Source: CG2-30-40-21 sp043806395 (lineage in GTDB: Bacteria > UBA9089 > CG2-30-40-21). From it: a stretch of 10,307 bases of DNA. The stretch lies in the NCBI GenBank assembly GCA_043806395.1, contig JAZDHC010000190.1:1-10307 (forward strand). The letters run 5' to 3'. Below are positions 7,401-10,307 of this stretch, in pieces. Below the pieces are notes generated by a model. It worked only from the letters and a program-made list of their open reading frames with translations. It was not told the DNA's origin and did no database searches. A program made the position numbers and the translations under genes. Positions within the stretch are counted from its first letter, which is position 1. Each line of letters starts with the position of its first letter.

Positions 7401-10307
7401 GTGTATGGGTGGGATGGTATTCATCGCCACATCCTGGGTAATGTGCATCCATGTTGGAACGGTAGAGGCATCCGGCTCTATCTTCACATCTGTCAGGTGA
7501 TATGCCTTACCATTAAAGTCCCCCAAGTTATTGCACACCTCTATTCGCACAATCGTACTCTCACCTGAGTGTATTCTTGAATTATAGAGCATATCATTCT
7601 CCCTGCCACCCACAAATATGGTTGATGCCAGCCCGCCAAAGCCATAGCTGCGCAAATATGGATCCATCTCAAACTGGCGTGGCTCATATGGATCCTCAAC
7701 CTTGATGATGTGGTAGATGGTATCACCATAGTTGCCAATATTCACTGGTGCCACCTTTTTGGTAACCTCAACATTATTACCTATACCAAAGATACCCTGA
7801 ACATGGGCATTGAATATCTGGTACTGATTTGGTCCGGACTTATCTGGTGTATGATAGACATATTCAGTGCCATCGTTTACCTTCATAAACCCTTCCTTGT
7901 GGACATCAGGGTATGTGGTCATGGTGGCATAGACATTAATCTGCTCCCGCTTGCCAGCATCTAATCGTTGTTGAAACTGAAGCACATGGAACATGTCTGT
8001 ATCAAACTCACGGACAAGCTGGGTAGGGTTACCAATCCCCTGCAGGTCATCACACTTATAGTGCCCATACTCAAGGTTATACCCAAGCCCCTTGAAAACC
8101 GAGCAAGTGATCACATTTTGATCCCGATTAAGGTTATAGATGTCCTTTGGCTTAACCACATCCGGAAATTGAGTTGATATATTGCCTGTCTTGATAATCA
8201 GATGCAGCTTTGCCTTTTTGGTAATGTCATACTCAAGGAATAGCCTTTCACCCAAATCCCGAACATGATTGTTATTCTTATCCTCAAACAGCTCAAAGGT
8301 ATCATTAACCTCTGGGTGAAGCTTGACTGTTGGGAAGAAGTCTGATACCTTTGCCATTTGTGGATCCATTGTCCGCAGAGTAGCAGTATGTGGTCTGTTC
8401 CAGATATCCTGATAGGTAAGCATGGGAAAATCTGCCGGATCCGTTACCCTTGGGGCATATGCCCCGGAGGATGCCAATAGCTCACGATATGGTATTGGAT
8501 CCCCGCCAAGCAGGATCATAAATCCGAGTGCCGGAGCATCCATGATCACCTTACCATTGATCACATAACTATCCGGAATATTGGGCAGTGTCTTCATGAG
8601 TATGGTTCGTGGGTAGTCTACACCATCTGGTGGAAGTTCAATCGCACGAATGCCATATCTTATAGCTGGCTCACGGTAGTCATAGCCTTGAATAATATTT
8701 TGATCAGTGCCAGTGCCATTGCTAAGCTTTGTCCATGTAAGCTTAAAGGCAGGCAGGATTAGATCGCCTGTCTCTGTTTTTTGAATAAGGGGAACATTAT
8801 GATTCGGTCCCCATTCTGGTGCTTTATATTTTTCCGGGACAACAATATCAGCATCATTCCCTTCTGGTTGCTCAAAGACATAGGTTGTTTTTCCATCCCA
8901 ATTGTTGATATTAAACCGCATGGTTATATTCCCCTGTGCCTCATCTGGAAGAGGGTATTTATTATCCTGAAAAAGATATGCCTCATTTGTCACCCAGATA
9001 GAGTGGTTATTGCCATTATTGGTATTCCAGACCGCAGAAGGGATGCGGCGATAATTGGTCGGATCAATGGCTGGTGAGACAAGTGCCACTAAGTCCTGAA
9101 TATACACCTTTCTTGCCTCTGTATCCTCCTTATTTTCAATGGGAAACTTCACATCAAAATGAACACCAGCCCCAGAAACACCGTAGACAGATTGCCTTTC
9201 AAGGGCACGGTCACCAACAAGCCTGGCTGCCATCTGTGCCCGCATTTTTACCGGCAAAGCGTGAATAGTCGCGGTATTGCCTGCCTCATCCGTATAAACA
9301 GCCATTGTCTGACACACGATTGCCTCACCCTTTTTCAGGGCATTTGCCTCTGTAAGCACGGTGTAGCAGAATGAGAGCCTGCCCTGAGAGACCTTGTCAA
9401 ATGTCCACTTGAGGATAGTCGTGCCATCCGTACCCAACACCATTGATGTAGCGGTTGGACTAATGCTTGCCTCATCCACCTTGAACCCCTTTTGCACGAT
9501 TGATGTAACCTCAACATTCTGAAGTGATGTATCCCAAAAGTTGGAAAAGCTCATGGTCACATGAACCGGCACATCTGCCTCTAATCCCGGGATAACATCC
9601 TTTTCCACATCTTTATTGAACTTCTGCTCACCATCACAGGCAAGAGCCGCCTTTTGGCTCATTGCCCAGAGTACTGGACCCAATGCCAATGGATAATATT
9701 CCCGCTTGTCTGCCGGGTGGCCTCCCATGAGGATGACCTTGCCATGCCCGCGTTCAGCGGTGATAATCGCCGGTGAGTTACCAGCATTAGTATATATGGC
9801 TACGGTTGTCTGTCCGGGCTTTTCCACAAGCATGGGGTCATCCAGAACATACATATTATCACTCAATCTGGCAAAGACAACCGGTGAGCCTTCATCCTCT
9901 ACCCTGAGCTGTCCGATACTGTCTGAGATGCTTATCCGATTGTTCAGGTCAACCGTTCCTGTCCCAACCAACCCGGCCATCTCGGCAATATAGTTTGACT
10001 CACCCTGACTGTATAAAAACCCACCGTTTTCAACAAATGTCCTGATATTTGTCAGCCCTGTGGTTGTCAAGCTGCCCTTGATGGCATTCATGTATTCCTT
10101 TTTCACTGCCGGGAAAATAACCATATCATAATTGCTGAGTGCCCCAGCCTTTATCCCTGCCTCACTAATGACTGTAAACTCCTGGGCATCCCAGAGATAC
10201 ATTCGGAAAAGCCTTTCAAAGTATCCCTCTTCCCATGTAATAGGCTGGCCATAAGTATCCTTAACATCGCTGTAGAATAGGGCAATCTTGATTGGCTTTA
10301 AGGCATA
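4428..10307 (-). CDS. Giant multidomain surface/secreted protein with FN3 and GWN modules (partial, 5' end beyond window)
   Basis: No specific function recognised. The frame is open from the right edge for 1959 codons; the ATG at 10202 is internal because 35 in-frame codons without a stop precede it. Visible domains, numbered from the edge: class I glutamine-amidotransferase-like fold about 5-225 (YDMVIFPA, GHGKVILMGGHP), without a clear nucleophile Cys; a beta domain about 240-345, perhaps DUF11-like; a long unassigned beta-rich region to ~1230 with a calcium-type loop DKNNNHVRD (676-684); a DUF11-like domain about 1233-1303 followed by an Ala/Pro/Lys-rich linker; FN3 at ~1373-1459 and ~1460-1567; two GWN modules starting at 1582 and 1675, each with two Cys; an FN3 or phosphatase-N-like domain ~1757-1851; and a C-terminal carboxypeptidase-regulatory-like sandwich to 1959. 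The composition implies export, but the signal peptide is off-window. No LPXTG, dockerin or type IX tail is seen. Confidence 0.9.
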   Translation of the reverse strand, partial: YALKPIKIALFYSDVKDTYGQPITWEEGYFERLFRMYLWDAQEFTVISEAGIKAGALSNYDMVIFPAVKKEYMNAIKGSLTTTGLTNIRTFVENGGFLYSQGESNYIAEMAGLVGTGTVDLNNRISISDSIGQLRVEDEGSPVVFARLSDNMYVLDDPMLVEKPGQTTVAIYTNAGNSPAIITAERGHGKVILMGGHPADKREYYPLALGPVLWAMSQKAALACDGEQKFNKDVEKDVIPGLEADVPVHVTMSFSNFWDTSLQNVEVTSIVQKGFKVDEASISPTATSMVLGTDGTTILKWTFDKVSQGRLSFCYTVLTEANALKKGEAIVCQTMAVYTDEAGNTATIHALPVKMRAQMAARLVGDRALERQSVYGVSGAGVHFDVKFPIENKEDTEARKVYIQDLVALVSPAIDPTNYRRIPSAVWNTNNGNNHSIWVTNEAYLFQDNKYPLPDEAQGNITMRFNINNWDGKTTYVFEQPEGNDADIVVPEKYKAPEWGPNHNVPLIQKTETGDLILPAFKLTWTKLSNGTGTDQNIIQGYDYREPAIRYGIRAIELPPDGVDYPRTILMKTLPNIPDSYVINGKVIMDAPALGFMILLGGDPIPYRELLASSGAYAPRVTDPADFPMLTYQDIWNRPHTATLRTMDPQMAKVSDFFPTVKLHPEVNDTFELFEDKNNNHVRDLGERLFLEYDITKKAKLHLIIKTGNISTQFPDVVKPKDIYNLNRDQNVITCSVFKGLGYNLEYGHYKCDDLQGIGNPTQLVREFDTDMFHVLQFQQRLDAGKREQINVYATMTTYPDVHKEGFMKVNDGTEYVYHTPDKSGPNQYQIFNAHVQGIFGIGNNVEVTKKVAPVNIGNYGDTIYHIIKVEDPYEPRQFEMDPYLRSYGFGGLASTIFVGGRENDMLYNSRIHSGESTIVRIEVCNNLGDFNGKAYHLTDVKIEPDASTVPTWMHITQDVAMNTIPPIHGDLVYLLASQTENPAIYESWKGVIYFKVKTDNTIPPEAKGKVWPIKFKLTCTDMGDKLAEFCALDENTTKSIIPEAWIGVYDDQGKINTTYGTAKIVTLKDGFPNFITVEKAKLMTEEEKETFIGKMGWDVDQYPRGTSSTAYFDTLGTGRDIAFTQVNPTVVFNMSSITDPKVKATTVPWKYDGTETKTFFVVVKSDTVMGTSGIKLVNSGANIEYKDHFSNTGTAASTAQSVVVHGPRIELGYILDGVRRGFNQVLTKELIMGEKNDVEIRITLSNEGDNIAQAAKGSVTLGTGVTFSTSSVSSRRDGNTVIWDNLGDIAPGAVKEIKMTVAITPAAGTSSGAPKLKAAPKKAVPSRAAAPTQQYTLINTTGIKFKDAFTGVDVIPPPIGSLTIMAAPPLLTAPVNLKAVGHPGSITLSWDKITAAKGYNVYRSDNLSAGTFTNVAMLGTLTSYDDKTMDEDIPYYYVITATDGADESQASGTASATPGDIWAPNIVTLKLTTKTENSVILEWTSPGDNGDKGTATAYDLRRAVSSATLFDAYSLCDGEPLPMKAGTPQGITVTGLQPNTIYYFYLKSKDEAGNWSAMSNKLSVTTNAAPTVSTTTQFFSGWNLYALPLKPSTSYTSQTLGKAINDQGGKCTIVQSWRGGAWKTRNVKLANGNGIGDLFNIEIGKGYFVYCENPSKFTVTGVPVKTQQLRLVPGWNLIGLPVGTMSGRLLGLSPIGTISGKLLGSDILSQNGTCTTIQSWQGGAWKTLRLDIGIGDEFDIEPGKGYFAYCNEGSIYSPNRITLSNVGSTTAVISYATWDKVISGLRYGTASISSIASDIRGDGSETTKHYISLTGLAANTTYYYDIVTSGSTDDNNGEHYSFKTGAVISSAITSRMVSGSVFKKGGVIAADDAIVYVRLKDTNATGDSGTSGWISTRTNSSGNFSIDINTIRRLDGIGLFSYSSSGDTIEVVVDGSGDGRGKASFDTSTSTCLDVVIE
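4434..4496 (-). repeat. Coding copy of the duplicated gene end
   Basis: The partner of the decayed copy at 4337-4399. It encodes the last residues of the giant protein up to LDVVI, one residue before the terminal Glu and the TAG. Confidence 0.78.
5040..5575 (-). repeat. Two tandem GWN modules within the giant gene
   Basis: Two homologous protein modules of about 93 residues. Matching landmarks are GWNLYALPL/GWNLIGLPV, KCTIVQSWRGGAWKT/TCTTIQSWQGGAWKT, GIGDLFNIEIGKGYFVYC/GIGDEFDIEPGKGYFAYC. The DNA around GGAWKT is strongly conserved (near 5130-5155 and 5439-5465, offset 309). Each module has one Cys pair (visible residues 1612/1652 and 1715/1751), a plausible disulfide in an exported protein. 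Confidence 0.85.
5197..5265 (-). repeat. Short tandem duplication (39-base period) inside the second GWN module
   Basis: Bases 5197-5226 resemble 5236-5265. The 39-base period gives a 13-residue tandem: PVGTMSGRLLGLS then PIGTISGKLLGSD. It explains most of why the second module is 10 residues longer than the first between GWN and WKT. The period keeps the reading frame. Confidence 0.8.
6305..6392 (-). other. Ala/Pro/Lys/Ser-rich linker in the giant protein
   Basis: About 29 residues of low complexity (SSGAPKLKAAPKKAVPSRAA is the core) between the DUF11-like strand ending in KEIKMTVAITP and the strand TLINTTGIKF. It looks like a flexible insert placed within or at the edge of the domain. Confidence 0.6.
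8256..8282 (-). other. Calcium-type loop in the giant protein
   Basis: DKNNNHVRD followed by LGE resembles the DxNxNGxxDxGE calcium loops of SdrD-B-like and dockerin-like adhesin domains: Asp1, Asn3, Asn5 and Asp9 are oxygen ligands. Calcium binding is inferred only from this spacing. Confidence 0.45.

Noticed and set aside
4428..10202. ATG at 10202 as the start of the giant protein
   Set aside because: The same frame continues upstream to the window edge without a stop (35 more codons), and the residues before it (for example KIALFYSDV) look like the first strand of the amidotransferase-like fold.

Overview
The window reads as one co-directional block on the minus strand of a bacterial chromosome. 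In transcription order (high to low coordinates) it holds: a giant multidomain surface or secreted protein whose 5' end lies beyond the right edge; a divergent pyruvate kinase; a DUF502 membrane protein; an HU-family DNA-binding protein; a tRNA-Gly(CCC); gatC; and gatA, cut by the left edge. The gatC/gatA pair shows a bacterium that makes Gln-tRNA(Gln) and/or Asn-tRNA(Asn) by transamidation. The standard code is used and the base composition is moderately AT-rich. A giant protein with fibronectin type III domains and 'GWNL' modules beside divergent housekeeping genes fits an uncultured candidate-phylum bacterium, but this is an inference and no phylum can be fixed from the sequence.

Right part (4428-10307): one reading frame stays open for 1959 codons to the window edge, so the first internal ATG is not the true start. 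The visible domains are a class I glutamine-amidotransferase-like fold, a long beta-rich region with a calcium-type loop, a DUF11-like domain, two FN3 domains, two Cys-containing GWN modules, a third FN3-like domain and a C-terminal beta-sandwich. An 8-bp-stem hairpin begins directly after the stop codon. Beyond it lies a decayed second copy of the last ~63 coding bases.

Middle (2147-4288): the pyruvate kinase is full length in fold, but several catalytic and metal-site residues are replaced, including the catalytic Lys (now Arg) and Thr (now Asn). Next comes a textbook -35/-10 promoter placed so close to the DUF502 ATG that the message should be almost leaderless. DUF502 and the HU gene overlap by 8 bases (ATGAATAA).

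Left part (1-2154): the HU reading frame runs 10 bases into tRNA-Gly, so its last two sense codons and stop are tRNA sequence. The tRNA ends (CCA encoded) only 15 bases before the gatC ATG. A GC-rich hairpin lies between gatC and gatA. I see no separate promoter for the tRNA, so the DUF502 promoter may drive DUF502-hup-tRNA-gatC-gatA as one transcript. RNase P maturation of the tRNA would then destroy the end of the HU message and could create the 5' end of the gatCA message. The most interesting items are this tRNA/HU overlap, the substituted active site of the pyruvate kinase, the HU protein lacking its intercalating proline, and the duplicated gene end with a palindrome. No gene-free stretch exceeds 139 bases.
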